This document shows positions 9,340-18,314 of a stretch of 64,000 nt of DNA, in pieces. Within the stretch, counting starts at the first letter, position 1; every line of letters starts with the position of its first letter. The notes beneath the pieces were generated by a model. The model was not told where the DNA came from. It ran no database searches and saw only the letters and a program-made list of their open reading frames with translations. The stretch covers positions 38,359 to 102,358 of the forward strand of contig JBCBTD010000009.1 in assembly GCA_039818825.1 (NCBI GenBank). The letters run 5' to 3'. The position numbers and the translations under genes are program-made. This DNA comes from JBCBTD01 sp039818825. Lineage in GTDB: Bacteria > Pseudomonadota > Alphaproteobacteria > Geminicoccales > Geminicoccaceae.

Positions 9340-9579
9340 TCAGAGGCCCTTGTGGCTGCCGTCGCAAAGCGGCTTGCCGCCCGTGTGCTTACAACCGCAG
9401 AACCAAGCCTTGCCCGACTTCTCGGCGGTGTACTTCACCGGCTTGAACGCCGTCGGCTGGTGCGAGCCGTCGCAGAAGGGCTGGTTGGCGCTCAACCCGC
9501 AGGCGCACCAGAAATAGGTCTTGCCGGTCTCCACCTCGACGCCGAAGGGGGCTTTCTGGGCCACGACGGGCTCGCTCAT
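9340..9579 (-). CDS. Tandem CDGSH iron-sulfur domain protein
   Basis: Small 79-residue protein with two CDGSH zinc-finger-like motifs, each expected to bind a [2Fe-2S] cluster through three Cys and one His. The first is WCACG...PFCDGSH near residues 24-40, the second WFCGC...PLCDGSH near residues 59-76. Such bacterial double-CDGSH proteins resemble mitoNEET-family domains and are thought to act in Fe-S or redox handling. The ATG at 9579 has GGAG about nine bases upstream; the longer open frame lacks such a site. The next gene starts right at its stop. Confidence 0.93.
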   Translation of the reverse strand: MSEPVVAQKAPFGVEVETGKTYFWCACGLSANQPFCDGSHQPTAFKPVKYTAEKSGKAWFCGCKHTGGKPLCDGSHKGL

Positions 9580-9707
9580 CGACGCTTGCTCCACACAGGG
9601 TGTGACCGTCGCTTGGTTAGCGGTGCCTCGGGCGGCGGGCAAGGCCGGAGGCACCCGACCGACCTCAAACGACTTGAGGCCACGCGCGTCCGGGTTATCC
9701 TTGATAG

Positions 9708-10784
9708 ATGAACGAACCAGGACATGGCCGCCACGCTTCCGCCACGGCCGGGATCGACAACCATGTCGACCCGACGATGCAACCCATCGCCGCGGTAGAT
9801 CTCGGCACCAACAATTGCCGCCTCTTGGTTGCGCGACCCGACGCCGATTCCCTCACCATCGTCGACAGCTACTCGCGCATCGTCCGTCTCGGTGAAGGGC
9901 TCGGTCGCACCGGAACGTTGAGCGAAGCGGCGATGATGCGCGCGATCCACGCGCTCCGCACCTGTGCCCGGATCATCGCCCGGCACGACGTCGCACAAGC
10001 CCGCTGCGTCGCCACCGAAGCCTGCAGGCGGGCGCGCAACGGGACGGCGTTCGTCGAGCGGGCGCAGCTCGCCAGCGGTCTCAGCCTCGACGTGCTCGAT
10101 CACGAAGAGGAGGCGCGTCTGGCGCTGCTCGGCTGCCTGAGCCTCGCCGATCCGCGCTACGCCCAGGTCCTGATGATGGACGTCGGCGGTGGCAGCACCG
10201 AGCTTGCGTGGCTGGAACGCGGCGGCCCGAAGGGCTACCAGCTCGCCAGCCTGTCCCTGCAGATCGGCGTGGTCACCCTCGCCGAGCAGTTCGGCGCCGA
10301 CCCCGACGACGACGGCTACCGCGCCATGCAGGAGGTCGTCTGGGCGGCGCTCGACCGCCATCCGGGCAGCGAGACCATGTTGGCACGGGTCCGGCCCGAC
10401 GACCTCCAAGGCATCGGCACGTCGGGCACGGTGACGACGCTTGCCGCCATGCATCTACACCTGGCGCGCTACGACCGCTCGCAGGTCGACGGCATCTGGC
10501 TGCCGCCGGACGCTTTGGCTCAAGCCGCCAAGGAGCTGCGGGCGATGGACACCGCACGCCGCGCCGTCCACCCCTGCATCGGCCCCGGCCGCGCGGATCT
10601 GGTCGTCGCCGGCTCGGCGATCGTCGAGGCGCTGTGGGCGCGGCTGCCCTTCACCAAGCTGCGGGTGGCCGACCGGGGCTTGCGCGAGGGCATCCTCGCG
10701 ACCCTGGTCGGCGAGCGCCTGGAGACGGCCGTCGAACGGCACCTGGCGGGCGCCGTCCCGGACGCGTTGCCGGCGCTCTCCTGA
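9708..10784 (+). CDS. Ppx/GppA family phosphatase (exopolyphosphatase / pppGpp phosphohydrolase)
   Basis: Sugar-kinase/actin-fold hydrolase acting on polyphosphate or pppGpp, so linked to phosphate storage and the stringent response. The 358-residue protein shows phosphate-1 motif AAVDLGTNNCRLL, phosphate-2 motif DVGGGSTEL and the adenosine-loop motif GIGTSGTVTTLA. An in-frame ATG lies 23 codons downstream (MQPIAAVDLG) and could be the real start. It is the short Ppx form without the C-terminal HD domain. It sits ten bases before rlmE, a pairing common in alphaproteobacteria. Confidence 0.92.
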   Translation: MNEPGHGRHASATAGIDNHVDPTMQPIAAVDLGTNNCRLLVARPDADSLTIVDSYSRIVRLGEGLGRTGTLSEAAMMRAIHALRTCARIIARHDVAQARCVATEACRRARNGTAFVERAQLASGLSLDVLDHEEEARLALLGCLSLADPRYAQVLMMDVGGGSTELAWLERGGPKGYQLASLSLQIGVVTLAEQFGADPDDDGYRAMQEVVWAALDRHPGSETMLARVRPDDLQGIGTSGTVTTLAAMHLHLARYDRSQVDGIWLPPDALAQAAKELRAMDTARRAVHPCIGPGRADLVVAGSAIVEALWARLPFTKLRVADRGLREGILATLVGERLETAVERHLAGAVPDALPALS

Positions 10785-10794
10785 GCCGCTCTCC

Positions 10795-11469
10795 ATGACC
10801 AGGCGTAAAGAGACCAAGCAGCGGGTCCGGACGGCGCGGCAGCGCAGCAATGCGTCGACCCGGTGGCTGGAGCGCCAGCTCAACGACCCCTACGTCCACA
10901 AGGCCCGTGCCGAGGGCTACCGCGCTCGCTCGGCCTACAAGCTCCTGGAGATCGACGCCAAACACCGGCTGTTGCGTGAGGGCCGCCGCGCCGTCGACCT
11001 GGGTTCAGCACCCGGAAGCTGGAGCCAGGTGCTGGCGCGGAAGGGGATCAAGACGGTCGGGCTGGACCTGCTGCCCGTGGACCCGCTGGCGGGGGTGATG
11101 TTCCTCGAAGGCGACTTTCGCGACGATGCCGTGCTCCAGGCGCTGCGCGCTGCACTCGGCGGTCCGGTCGATCTGGTGTTGAGCGACATGGCGGCGAGCG
11201 CCACCGGTCAGCGGCTGGTCGACCGGCTGCGCGGCGAGGAGCTGGCCGAACTGGTGCTGGCGTTCACCGACGAGGTGCTGGCGCCGGGCGGCGACGCGCT
11301 GATCAAGCTGGTCAAGGGCGCTGAGCCCGTGGCGCGCGCGGCAGCGCTGCCGCGGTTCCGCGAGGTCGCCTTCGTGCGGCCGCCATCGACCCGCAAGGAC
11401 AGCTCCGAGCTGTTCATGCTGGCGAAGGGGCGCAAAACGGTGGCCGAAGTGGCCTCGCCCGCGCGGTAA
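10795..11469 (+). CDS. rlmE: 23S rRNA (uridine-2'-O)-methyltransferase RlmE
   Basis: Methylates the 2'-O of U2552 in the A loop of 23S rRNA during late 50S assembly. The 224-residue product has a basic N-terminus, AYKLLEID, the SAM-binding motif VDLGSAPGSWSQVL, LSDMAASATG (catalytic Asp region) and IKLVKG with the tetrad Lys, ending in RPPSTRKDSSELFMLAKG. Length matches FtsJ/RrmJ proteins. ATG 10795 is ten bases after the ppx stop, indicating one transcript. Confidence 0.95.
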   Translation: MTRRKETKQRVRTARQRSNASTRWLERQLNDPYVHKARAEGYRARSAYKLLEIDAKHRLLREGRRAVDLGSAPGSWSQVLARKGIKTVGLDLLPVDPLAGVMFLEGDFRDDAVLQALRAALGGPVDLVLSDMAASATGQRLVDRLRGEELAELVLAFTDEVLAPGGDALIKLVKGAEPVARAAALPRFREVAFVRPPSTRKDSSELFMLAKGRKTVAEVASPAR

Positions 11470-11518
11470 CGCGCTGCCATATGAAGCATTGGCATGGACC
11501 AGGGGCGTCGAACGACCG

Positions 11519-12046
11519 ATGCGACGACGTGAGGTTACGGCCGACGAGGCGGCGCTTTGGGCCCGGGCGACGCGACAGGTGCGCCGGCTCGGCGGCGAGG
11601 CGCCGGCGACGCCGAAGATTCCCGCGGACGTGGCGACGGCGCCGGCCGCCGTGCTCCCATCATCACTCCCGTCGCCGCCAACAGCTCACCCACCCTTGGC
11701 CCGCAGCGGACCGCAGGTGGCGGCACTCGACCGGCGGACGTCGCAGCGCCTGCGGCGCGGCCGGTTCACGATCGACGCGAGCTTCGATCTGCACGGCCAC
11801 GACCAGAGCAGCGCACACCGCGCCCTGCTCGGCTTCCTCACCCACGCCCGGTCGCACGGCGCCCGCCACGTGCTGGTGGTGACCGGCCGCGGCGGTCCGG
11901 AGGGCGGCGTGCTGCGCCGGGCCGTGCCACGCTGGCTCGACGAGCCGGCGTTCGCACGCCACGTCGTCGGCCACGGCGAGGCGGGCCCGCGGCACGGCGG
12001 CGCCGGCGCACTTTACGTCGTGCTGCGACGAAGCGGTGCCGGCTGA
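11519..12046 (+). CDS. Smr domain protein
   Basis: Small MutS-related (Smr) domain protein of 175 residues. After a proline/alanine-rich linker (about residues 20-65) comes the Smr domain: FDLHGHDQSSAHRAL (metal/nuclease LDLHG-like motif), HVLVVTGRG (the TGxG motif) and a final HGGAGALYVVL stretch. Stand-alone Smr proteins may nick nucleic acid; the role of this DUF2027/YdaL-like group is unknown. I take ATG 11519; an upstream TTG gives ten more residues. It converges on cheR with a 7-nt gap. Confidence 0.86.
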   Translation: MRRREVTADEAALWARATRQVRRLGGEAPATPKIPADVATAPAAVLPSSLPSPPTAHPPLARSGPQVAALDRRTSQRLRRGRFTIDASFDLHGHDQSSAHRALLGFLTHARSHGARHVLVVTGRGGPEGGVLRRAVPRWLDEPAFARHVVGHGEAGPRHGGAGALYVVLRRSGAG

Positions 12047-12053
12047 GCTTGGG

Positions 12054-12908
12054 TCAAGCCGTTGCGCGCGCCGGCGCACCGGCCGCCGACGCATGGCGGG
12101 CGAGCGGTCGGTAGAGGCCGCGTTCGCCCGGCACGCCTTCGAACCGGTCGCACACCCCGAGCAGCGTTTCGGTGCCGCCGAGCACCAGTACGCCGTCCGC
12201 GGGGATGAACCCGGCCATGGTGTCGAGGACCCGCCGCTTGGTCGCCGCGTCGAAGTAGATCAGCACGTTGCGGCAGAAGACGATGTCGAAGCGGCCGAAG
12301 CCCGGCCGGAGCTCCAGCAGGTTGTTGCGCTGGAAGCGCACCCACCGCTTGATCGCCGGCTTGATCGTGTAGCTGTCGCCGATCCGATCGAAGCACCGGA
12401 CGAGCCGATCCGGCGGGAGGCCGCGCTGAACCTCGAAGGTCGAGTAGATGCCGGCCTTGGCGCGCTCAAGCGCCGTCGGCGAGATGTCGGTGGCCAACAG
12501 ATCGACCTTCCAGCCCTCCAGCTCCCGGGCGCGATCGGCCAGGCACATCGCCAGCGAGTACGGCTCCTGGCCGGTGGACGCGGCAGCACACCAAATGCTG
12601 AGCGTCCGCTGCGCGCGCCTCGCCTTCAACAGCTCCGGCAGGACGTGATCGGCGAAGCGGGCGAAGGGCCGGCCGTCGCGAAAGAAGAACGACTCGTTGG
12701 TCGTCATGGCGTCGACGACGGCCTCGACCAGCCGCGGCTCCGGGTTGCACCTGAGCACCCTCACCAAACCGGCGACGTCGCCGAAGCCGTTGGCGCGTGC
12801 CACCGGCGTCAGCCGGCTGTCGATGAGGTAGCCCTTGTCCGGGCCGAGCGCCAAGCCCGACCGCTGCAGCAAGAGGCCCGCGACGAAGCGGAAATCGTCG
12901 CCGTTCAT
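12054..12908 (-). CDS. cheR: Chemotaxis protein methyltransferase CheR
   Basis: SAM-dependent methyltransferase that methylates glutamates of chemoreceptors. The 284-residue product has the helical N-terminal domain, then AVVDAMTTNESFFFRD, the SAM motif WCAAASTGQEPYSLAM, ATDIS and FDIVFCRNVLIYFD. The ATG at 12908 overlaps the cheB stop as ATGA, so translation is coupled; the frame open above that is a shadow of cheB. Last gene of cheAWBR. No C-terminal pentapeptide-binding or TPR extension is present. Confidence 0.95.
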   Translation of the reverse strand: MNGDDFRFVAGLLLQRSGLALGPDKGYLIDSRLTPVARANGFGDVAGLVRVLRCNPEPRLVEAVVDAMTTNESFFFRDGRPFARFADHVLPELLKARRAQRTLSIWCAAASTGQEPYSLAMCLADRARELEGWKVDLLATDISPTALERAKAGIYSTFEVQRGLPPDRLVRCFDRIGDSYTIKPAIKRWVRFQRNNLLELRPGFGRFDIVFCRNVLIYFDAATKRRVLDTMAGFIPADGVLVLGGTETLLGVCDRFEGVPGERGLYRPLARHASAAGAPARATA

Positions 12909-14023
12909 GCCACGCGTCCAAAAGCTTGGCTGACCCGGTCGGCCAACCCTTCGACTTCGAGCACCTCGCGGGCGAGGCCGGCGCGAGCGACGGCGCCGGG
13001 CATGCCCCAGACGACGCTGGTCGCCTCGTCCTGGACCAGGACCGTGCCGCCGGCACCGGCGACGGCCCGGCAACCCTCCAGTCCGTCCTGTCCCATGCCG
13101 GTGAGGATCAGGGTCAGGAGACCCTTGCCGTAGACCCGTACCAGGCTCAGCAGCATCGGGTCGACCGCAGGCCGGCAGTAGTTCACCGGTGGCGTTTGCA
13201 CCGTCCGCAACCGCGCACTGGCGGGCGCGCCGTCGACGATGAGATGCCAGTCGCCCGGTGCGAGATAAACGCCGTCGGCCACGACCCGTTCGCCGTCGGT
13301 GGCTTCGCGGCACGGCCGGCCGCTGGCCCTGGCCAGCTGCTCGGCGAACAAGGTGGTGAACGTCGGTGGCATGTGCTGGGTGACGAAGATCGGCCCGATC
13401 TGTCGGCCACGCAGGCGGTCGAACAGGGCCAGCAGCGCCTGGGGGCCACCGGTCGAGCAGCCGATCGCCAGGGCTTGCGGGGCGACCCGCGGGAGCCGTG
13501 ACGCCGGGGGCGGTGCCGGCGGCGGTCGTTTGGCGACGGCTGGGCGCGTTGCCGGACCACGCGCCCGCAACCGGCCCCAGACCTTGATCCGCTCGACCAA
13601 CGCGTCGCCGAACTGGTCGGCAGCGGCGGCATGGAGACTGGTTGGCTTGGGCAGGTAGTCGGCGGCGCCACGAACCAGTGCCTGGATGCTGACCGACGCG
13701 CCGCGGTGGGTCAGGGTCGACGCCATGACCACCTTCGGCGGCGGCTTCTGGGCAGCAAGGATCCGCGGCAGCGCCGCCAAACCGTCGAGCACCGGCATCT
13801 CGACGTCGAGCACCACGACGTCGACCGGGTTGGCAGCGACGGCGTCGATCGCCGCGGCACCGTCGCGGGCAGTGCCGACGACTTCGACGTCGGGCTCCGC
13901 ACCGAGCCGGCGGGTGACGAAGGCACGGACCACGGCGCTGTCGTCGACGACCAGCACCCGGATCGGGTCTGCGGGGCGCGGCTTGGATTCGGAACGTGGT
14001 GGCGACAGCAGCGGCGTCGTCAC
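12905..14023 (-). CDS. cheB: Protein-glutamate methylesterase/deamidase CheB
   Basis: Response-regulator methylesterase that removes receptor methyl groups, giving adaptation with CheR. The 372-residue protein has an N-terminal receiver domain (VVDDSAVVR; phospho-acceptor Asp73 in VVLDVEMP), a Pro/Arg/Ala-rich linker near 145-175, and the esterase domain with GCSTGGPQAL (Ser nucleophile), TQHMP (His) and LTGMGQDG (Asp). It sits 64 nt after cheW and overlaps cheR. Phosphate would come from the CheA encoded upstream. Confidence 0.96.
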   Translation of the reverse strand: MTTPLLSPPRSESKPRPADPIRVLVVDDSAVVRAFVTRRLGAEPDVEVVGTARDGAAAIDAVAANPVDVVVLDVEMPVLDGLAALPRILAAQKPPPKVVMASTLTHRGASVSIQALVRGAADYLPKPTSLHAAAADQFGDALVERIKVWGRLRARGPATRPAVAKRPPPAPPPASRLPRVAPQALAIGCSTGGPQALLALFDRLRGRQIGPIFVTQHMPPTFTTLFAEQLARASGRPCREATDGERVVADGVYLAPGDWHLIVDGAPASARLRTVQTPPVNYCRPAVDPMLLSLVRVYGKGLLTLILTGMGQDGLEGCRAVAGAGGTVLVQDEATSVVWGMPGAVARAGLAREVLEVEGLADRVSQAFGRVA

Positions 14024-14087
14024 GGGCGCGCCCTCCTCAGGTTGGGTTGATGCGGAAGCGTAGAGGCCGGACGAGCGCCGGCGACGA

Positions 14088-14606
14088 TCATCTGGAGCCG
14101 GCGCGGACCGGCGCGACGTCGGTCAGCTGCAGCACCCGACCGACGTCGAGCACCACCAGCAACTGGCTGTCGAGGCGGATGACACCGGTGGCGACCTCCC
14201 GCCAGCCACCACTCAACGTGCTGGTGTCGGCCTCGTAGCGATCCATTGGCGCTTCGAGCACCTCGCCGACGCGGTCGATCAGCAAGCTGTAGTGCTCGCC
14301 CCGGTGCTCGACGACGATGCTCATGCCGGCGGCCGCCTTGTCCCTGGGTGGCATGCCCAGGCGACTGCGGAGGTCGATCGCCGTGACGATCCGGCCGCGC
14401 AGGTTGAGGACGCCCGCGACCTCCGTCGCCGCCTGCGGCACTCGGGTGATCGTCTGTGAGCCCAAGATGTCCTGGACCTCCGCCACCGGCAGGCCGACCA
14501 GCTGTTTGCCGAGCCAGACCGAGACGAGCTCCATGGACGTCGCAGGTGCCGAGGCCGACCCGCCGGTGGCTTCGTCTTGGGGCCGTTCGCGTACTGCCGT
14601 GGTCAT
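14088..14606 (-). CDS. cheW: Chemotaxis coupling protein CheW
   Basis: Adaptor linking receptors to CheA. The 172-residue protein carries one CheW-like SH3-pair domain: LVSVWLGKQLVGLPVAEVQDIL, then GVLNLRGRIVTAIDLR (the conserved NLRG motif), YSLLIDRVGEVLEAP, and a C-terminal VVLDVGRVL. About 25 disordered residues precede it. ATG 14606 overlaps the cheA stop as ATGA. The open frame further upstream is a cheA shadow. Confidence 0.94.
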   Translation of the reverse strand: MTTAVRERPQDEATGGSASAPATSMELVSVWLGKQLVGLPVAEVQDILGSQTITRVPQAATEVAGVLNLRGRIVTAIDLRSRLGMPPRDKAAAGMSIVVEHRGEHYSLLIDRVGEVLEAPMDRYEADTSTLSGGWREVATGVIRLDSQLLVVLDVGRVLQLTDVAPVRAGSR

Positions 14607-17281
14607 GCCCGGACCTCCCCGAGTTCGAGTGTTTGCTGGATGGTGCGGAGCAGGGATTCGCGCTCGAGCTTGCCGACGTGGTTGTCGAACCCTGCAGCCC
14701 GACCCCGGGCGATGTCCTCGGGCGTGGTATGCGACGTGAGGGCGATCATCGGTGTCTGCTGCCAAGCACCACCGTCCCGGGCGCGCTCCGCAAAGGTGAA
14801 GCCGTCCATCTCCGGCATCTCGATGTCGCTGACGATGGCATCGAACACCTCGCCGCGGTCGCGGTACTGCAGCGCTTGTACGGCACTGTCCGCCTTGACC
14901 ACCTGGTAGCCGTTGCCGGTGAGGATCGGGCCCAGCAGATTGCGGAAGAAGCTGCTGTCGTCGACGATCAGAATGCGCCGATCCTGTGGCTCGTCGTCCT
15001 TGAACGGCTCGGTCTCCTGGTCGGCGAACCAGCCGCCGAACACCGTCTGCACGAAGTGCGCGACATCGAGGATGTCGGTCGACTTCGCACCGATCACCGC
15101 CGAGCCGATGGTGCCGACGGCGACCGAGTTGACTTCGACGTCGACGATGTCGTCGGCGATGTCGATGATCTCGTCGACCATGAGCCCGAGGTTGTGGCCG
15201 TTGTCGGTGAACACCAGCGTCGGACGCCGCCCGCTGCCCGCGAGCTGGCGGGCACCGTCGATGTCGGTCAGCGGCATCAGCGCACCCCGATACTGGACGA
15301 CGGCGCCGCCGCAGGCGTACTCGACGTCGGCGAAGTCGATCTCCTCGAGCCGCGTGACCAAGCCGAGCGGAACGGCCCGCGGGGTCGCGTCGTTGGCCCG
15401 GAACAACAGCACCGACGTGCTCTCGCCATGGCTCAGCTGGGCCGCCACCGTCGCGGCGTTCTCGTCGCGATGGGCCGGGACGATGCTGCTTGCCAGACTG
15501 TTGAGGTCGAAGATCATCACGACCGAACCGTCACCGAGAATGGTGTTGCCGGAGTAGCTTCCGACGTCCTTGAGGATCGGCGAGACCGGTTTGACGACGA
15601 TTTCTTCGGTGTCGAACACACGGTCGACGATCAGCCCGACCCTGTTGGCACCGACCTGAGCGACGACGACGTAGGCTTGCTCGAAGTGGTCGAGTTCGTC
15701 CTGGCCGATGCCGAGCTGGCCGGCGAGACAGACGAGCGGCAGCAATTCGTCGCGTAGCCGGAGAATGGGCGCGTCGTCGATCACCTCGATCCGGTGCTCG
15801 CAGTTGGCGCCGGCGCGCACCAGTTCGACGACGCCGATCTGGGGAATGGCGAACCGCTCGCCGCCTGCTTCGACGATCAACGCAGCGACGATCGCCAAGG
15901 TCAGCGGGATCTTGATGGTGAAGCGCGTGCCCTTGCCGGCCTCGGAAGTGAGGTCGACGTGGCCACCGATCTTCTCGATGTTGGTGCGGACGACGTCCAT
16001 GCCGACACCGCGGCCGGAGACGCTGGTCACCTTCTCGGCAGTCGAGAATCCGGCATCGAAGACGAACTGCATGATCTGCTGCGGCGTCAGGGCCGCCAGT
16101 CCGGCGGCATCGACGACGCCGCGCTCGACCGCCTTGGCTCCAAGCTTCTGGACGTCGAGACCTCGGCCGTCGTCGCTGATCTCGATGATGATCTGGCCGC
16201 CCTCGTGGTGCGCGTCGAGCAGGATGGTGCCATGCTCGGGCTTGCCGGCCGCCTTGCGGGTTTCCGGGCTCTCGATGCCATGATCCGCCGAGTTGCGGAC
16301 CATGTGGGTCAGCGGGTCCTTGATCAGTTCCAGCACCTGGCGGTCGAGCTCGGTGTCTTCGCCGACCATCTTGAGGTCGATGCGCTTGTCGAGATCGACG
16401 CTGAGGTCGCGGATCAAGCGCGGCAGCTTCGCCCAGGCGTTGCCGATCGGCTGCATCCGCGTCTTCATGACGCCCTCCTGCAGCTCGGAGGTGATGTGGC
16501 TGAGCCGCTGCAGTGGGGCCGTGAAGCGGCTTTCGCCGTCGTGCCTGACCATCTGCAGCAATTGATTGCGGGTCAGCACCAGCTCGCTCACCAGCGTCAT
16601 CAGGTCTTCCAGGAGGTCGACGGAGACCCTCAACGATTGCTGGGTGACCGACGGCGTCGGCTGGCCGTCGCCCGGCACGTGCGCGGCCGCCGTCGGGGTC
16701 GGCGCGGCTTTGGCCGGCTCGGTCGACGGTGGCGCGGCCGGCTCGGTCTTGGCCTCCGCCATGGGCTCGGCCTCTGGCACGACAGGTGTGGTCTCGGGCT
16801 CGCTGCCTTCGCTGGTAGGCGGCGCCTGGGGCGATTCACCGTCCGCAGCCACCTCGCTCTCGCTCGTGGCACTTTCGTCGGCGTCACTGACGGCGACCGC
16901 GCTCTCGCCGGCGGCGATACGGTTCAGATTGGCGATGAGGTCGGCGTCGTCGCCAGGCGGCTCGGCTTCGGTGCGCTCCAACTCGCCCAGGATCGATTTG
17001 ATCCGGTCGAGGGCCTCCAGCACCAGCGTCACGGCCTCGCTCGTGACGGCGATTTCGCCGTCGCGGATGCGGCCGAGCACGTTCTCACCGGCGTGCGCAA
17101 CCTTCTCGAGGCGCGGGAGCCCGAGGAATCCGCACGTCCCCTTGATGGTGTGGACGATGCGGAAGATCCCGCCGAGCAGCTCCGGATCGTTCGGATTCTG
17201 CTCCAGCCTGACCAGTTCGACGTCAAGAACGGTGATGTTCTCGAAGCTTTCGGTCAAGAACTCGCTCAGCAGTTCGTCCAT
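14603..17281 (-). CDS. cheA: Hybrid chemotaxis histidine kinase CheA with C-terminal receiver domain
   Basis: The 892-residue kinase has, in order: an HPt domain (phosphorylated His44 in HTIKGT), an acidic Ala/Pro/Glu-rich linker (about 140-225), dimerisation helices (LVSELVLTRNQLL), the ATPase with N-box HMVRNSADHG and glycine boxes SDDGRGLD and GRGVGMDVV, two successive CheW-like domains, and a receiver domain with ILIVDDSSFFR and SDIEMPEMDG. The receiver fusion and doubled CheW domains separate it from E. coli CheA. No free CheY, receptor or flagellar gene is in the window, so the output may be other than swimming. ATG 17281 has GAGGA upstream. Confidence 0.95.
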   Translation of the reverse strand: MDELLSEFLTESFENITVLDVELVRLEQNPNDPELLGGIFRIVHTIKGTCGFLGLPRLEKVAHAGENVLGRIRDGEIAVTSEAVTLVLEALDRIKSILGELERTEAEPPGDDADLIANLNRIAAGESAVAVSDADESATSESEVAADGESPQAPPTSEGSEPETTPVVPEAEPMAEAKTEPAAPPSTEPAKAAPTPTAAAHVPGDGQPTPSVTQQSLRVSVDLLEDLMTLVSELVLTRNQLLQMVRHDGESRFTAPLQRLSHITSELQEGVMKTRMQPIGNAWAKLPRLIRDLSVDLDKRIDLKMVGEDTELDRQVLELIKDPLTHMVRNSADHGIESPETRKAAGKPEHGTILLDAHHEGGQIIIEISDDGRGLDVQKLGAKAVERGVVDAAGLAALTPQQIMQFVFDAGFSTAEKVTSVSGRGVGMDVVRTNIEKIGGHVDLTSEAGKGTRFTIKIPLTLAIVAALIVEAGGERFAIPQIGVVELVRAGANCEHRIEVIDDAPILRLRDELLPLVCLAGQLGIGQDELDHFEQAYVVVAQVGANRVGLIVDRVFDTEEIVVKPVSPILKDVGSYSGNTILGDGSVVMIFDLNSLASSIVPAHRDENAATVAAQLSHGESTSVLLFRANDATPRAVPLGLVTRLEEIDFADVEYACGGAVVQYRGALMPLTDIDGARQLAGSGRRPTLVFTDNGHNLGLMVDEIIDIADDIVDVEVNSVAVGTIGSAVIGAKSTDILDVAHFVQTVFGGWFADQETEPFKDDEPQDRRILIVDDSSFFRNLLGPILTGNGYQVVKADSAVQALQYRDRGEVFDAIVSDIEMPEMDGFTFAERARDGGAWQQTPMIALTSHTTPEDIARGRAAGFDNHVGKLERESLLRTIQQTLELGEVRA

Positions 17282-17392
17282 CGGCAATGGGTCCTCGTGA
17301 TGAAGCCGGCCGCCTGGGCACCGGCGATCGCAGGGAGCCAAGCTGCCCGATGCCGGTTAACAACCTTTGAATTCGCAGCTCGGGAGAGAGCC

Positions 17393-17569
17393 ATGCTGGA
17401 AGCGGTGTTCGTCCCCGGAACGATGGTCCGCCACCCCGGCCAACCGGACTGGGGCGTCGGTCAGGTCCAGACCGCGATCAACGGCAAGATCACCGTCAAC
17501 TTCGAGGACCGAGGGAAGGTGGTGATCGACGCGCGCACGGTCACGCTGGAGGTGATCCGTCCGGGCTGA
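17393..17569 (+). CDS. DUF3553 small protein
   Basis: A 58-residue protein matching the DUF3553 pattern: PGTMVRHPGQPDWGVGQVQ, then KITVNFEDRGKVVID. The domain looks like a small SH3-like barrel and occurs mainly in alphaproteobacteria; it is also found fused to UvrD-type helicases, so a nucleic-acid role is possible but unproven. ATG 17393 follows GGGAGAG. It is divergent from cheA (111-nt shared region). Confidence 0.85.
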   Translation: MLEAVFVPGTMVRHPGQPDWGVGQVQTAINGKITVNFEDRGKVVIDARTVTLEVIRPG

Positions 17570-17622
17570 GGCCCGCCGCGGCGCCATCGTTTCCGTCAGC
17601 GAAACAGAGCTCCGACGGGCTC

Positions 17623-17640
17623 GGGGCTCGTTCGGGCCCC
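17623..17640 (+). terminator. GC-rich hairpin between the DUF3553 gene and wrbA
   Basis: GGGGCTC (17623-17629) pairs with GGGCCCC (17634-17640), with one G-U pair, around the tetraloop GTTC. It lies 53 nt after the DUF3553 stop and 55 nt before wrbA. No T-tract follows, so termination is only suggested. Confidence 0.35.
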
Positions 17641-17694
17641 TACCGACATCCACCTTGGCGGGTGTCAGCAACCCAGCCTGCCGGGAGGACCCCC

Positions 17695-18294
17695 ATGGCC
17701 AAGCTGCTCGTGCTCTACTACTCGACCTACGGCCATATCGAGACCATGGCCGGCGCCGTCGCCGAAGGTGCCGGCGCTGTCGACGGCGTGGACGTCGTCG
17801 TCAAGCGCGTTGCCGAGTTGGTGCCCGACGAGGTGGCAAAAAGTGCCAACTTCAAGCTCGACCAAGCGGCGCCGGTCGCTCAGCCAGCCGAACTGGCCGA
17901 GTACGATGGCATCATCTTCGGCACGCCGACTCGCTTCGGCAACATGGCGAGCCAGATGCGCAACTTCCTCGATCAGACCGGGGGCTTGTGGATGAAGGGC
18001 GCCTTGGTGGGCAAGGTCGGCAGCGTCTTCACCTCGACCGGGACCGGTGGCGGCAACGAGACCACCATCACGAGCTTCCATTCGACCCTGTTCCACCAGG
18101 GTATGGTGGTCGTCGGCCTGCCTTACGCCGCAGCAGACCTCACCGACATCTCCGAGGTCAGGGGCGGCAGCCCCTATGGTGCAGGAACCATCGCCGGCGC
18201 CGACGGCTCGCGTCAGCCGAGCGCCAAGGAGTTGGGCCTCGCCCGGTTCCAGGGCCAGCACGTCGCGACCATCGCCAAAAAGCTCGCGGCCTGA
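17695..18294 (+). CDS. wrbA: NAD(P)H:quinone oxidoreductase, WrbA type
   Basis: Flavodoxin-like FMN enzyme that reduces quinones by two electrons, avoiding semiquinone radicals. The 199-residue protein starts with the flavodoxin phosphate loop LYYSTYGHIETMA and has GTPTRFGNMASQMRNFLDQTGGLW and FTSTGTGGGNETTI, all WrbA signatures. ATG 17695 follows GGGAGGA; the frame above it is not coding-like. It lies 20 nt upstream of a glutathionyl-hydroquinone reductase gene, so the pair likely forms a quinone detoxification unit. Confidence 0.95.
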   Translation: MAKLLVLYYSTYGHIETMAGAVAEGAGAVDGVDVVVKRVAELVPDEVAKSANFKLDQAAPVAQPAELAEYDGIIFGTPTRFGNMASQMRNFLDQTGGLWMKGALVGKVGSVFTSTGTGGGNETTITSFHSTLFHQGMVVVGLPYAAADLTDISEVRGGSPYGAGTIAGADGSRQPSAKELGLARFQGQHVATIAKKLAA

Positions 18295-18314
18295 GCCGAG
18301 GTAGGGAGACGATC

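Noticed and set aside
12054..13313. Long form of CheR with 135 extra N-terminal residues
   Set aside because: The extra part is an Arg-rich shadow of cheB; ATG 12908 overlaps the cheB stop in the usual ATGA form.
15794..17569. 591-codon plus-strand frame through cheA into the DUF3553 gene
   Set aside because: Only its last 58 codons, from ATG 17393 with its own ribosome site, look like protein; the rest is cheA antisense.
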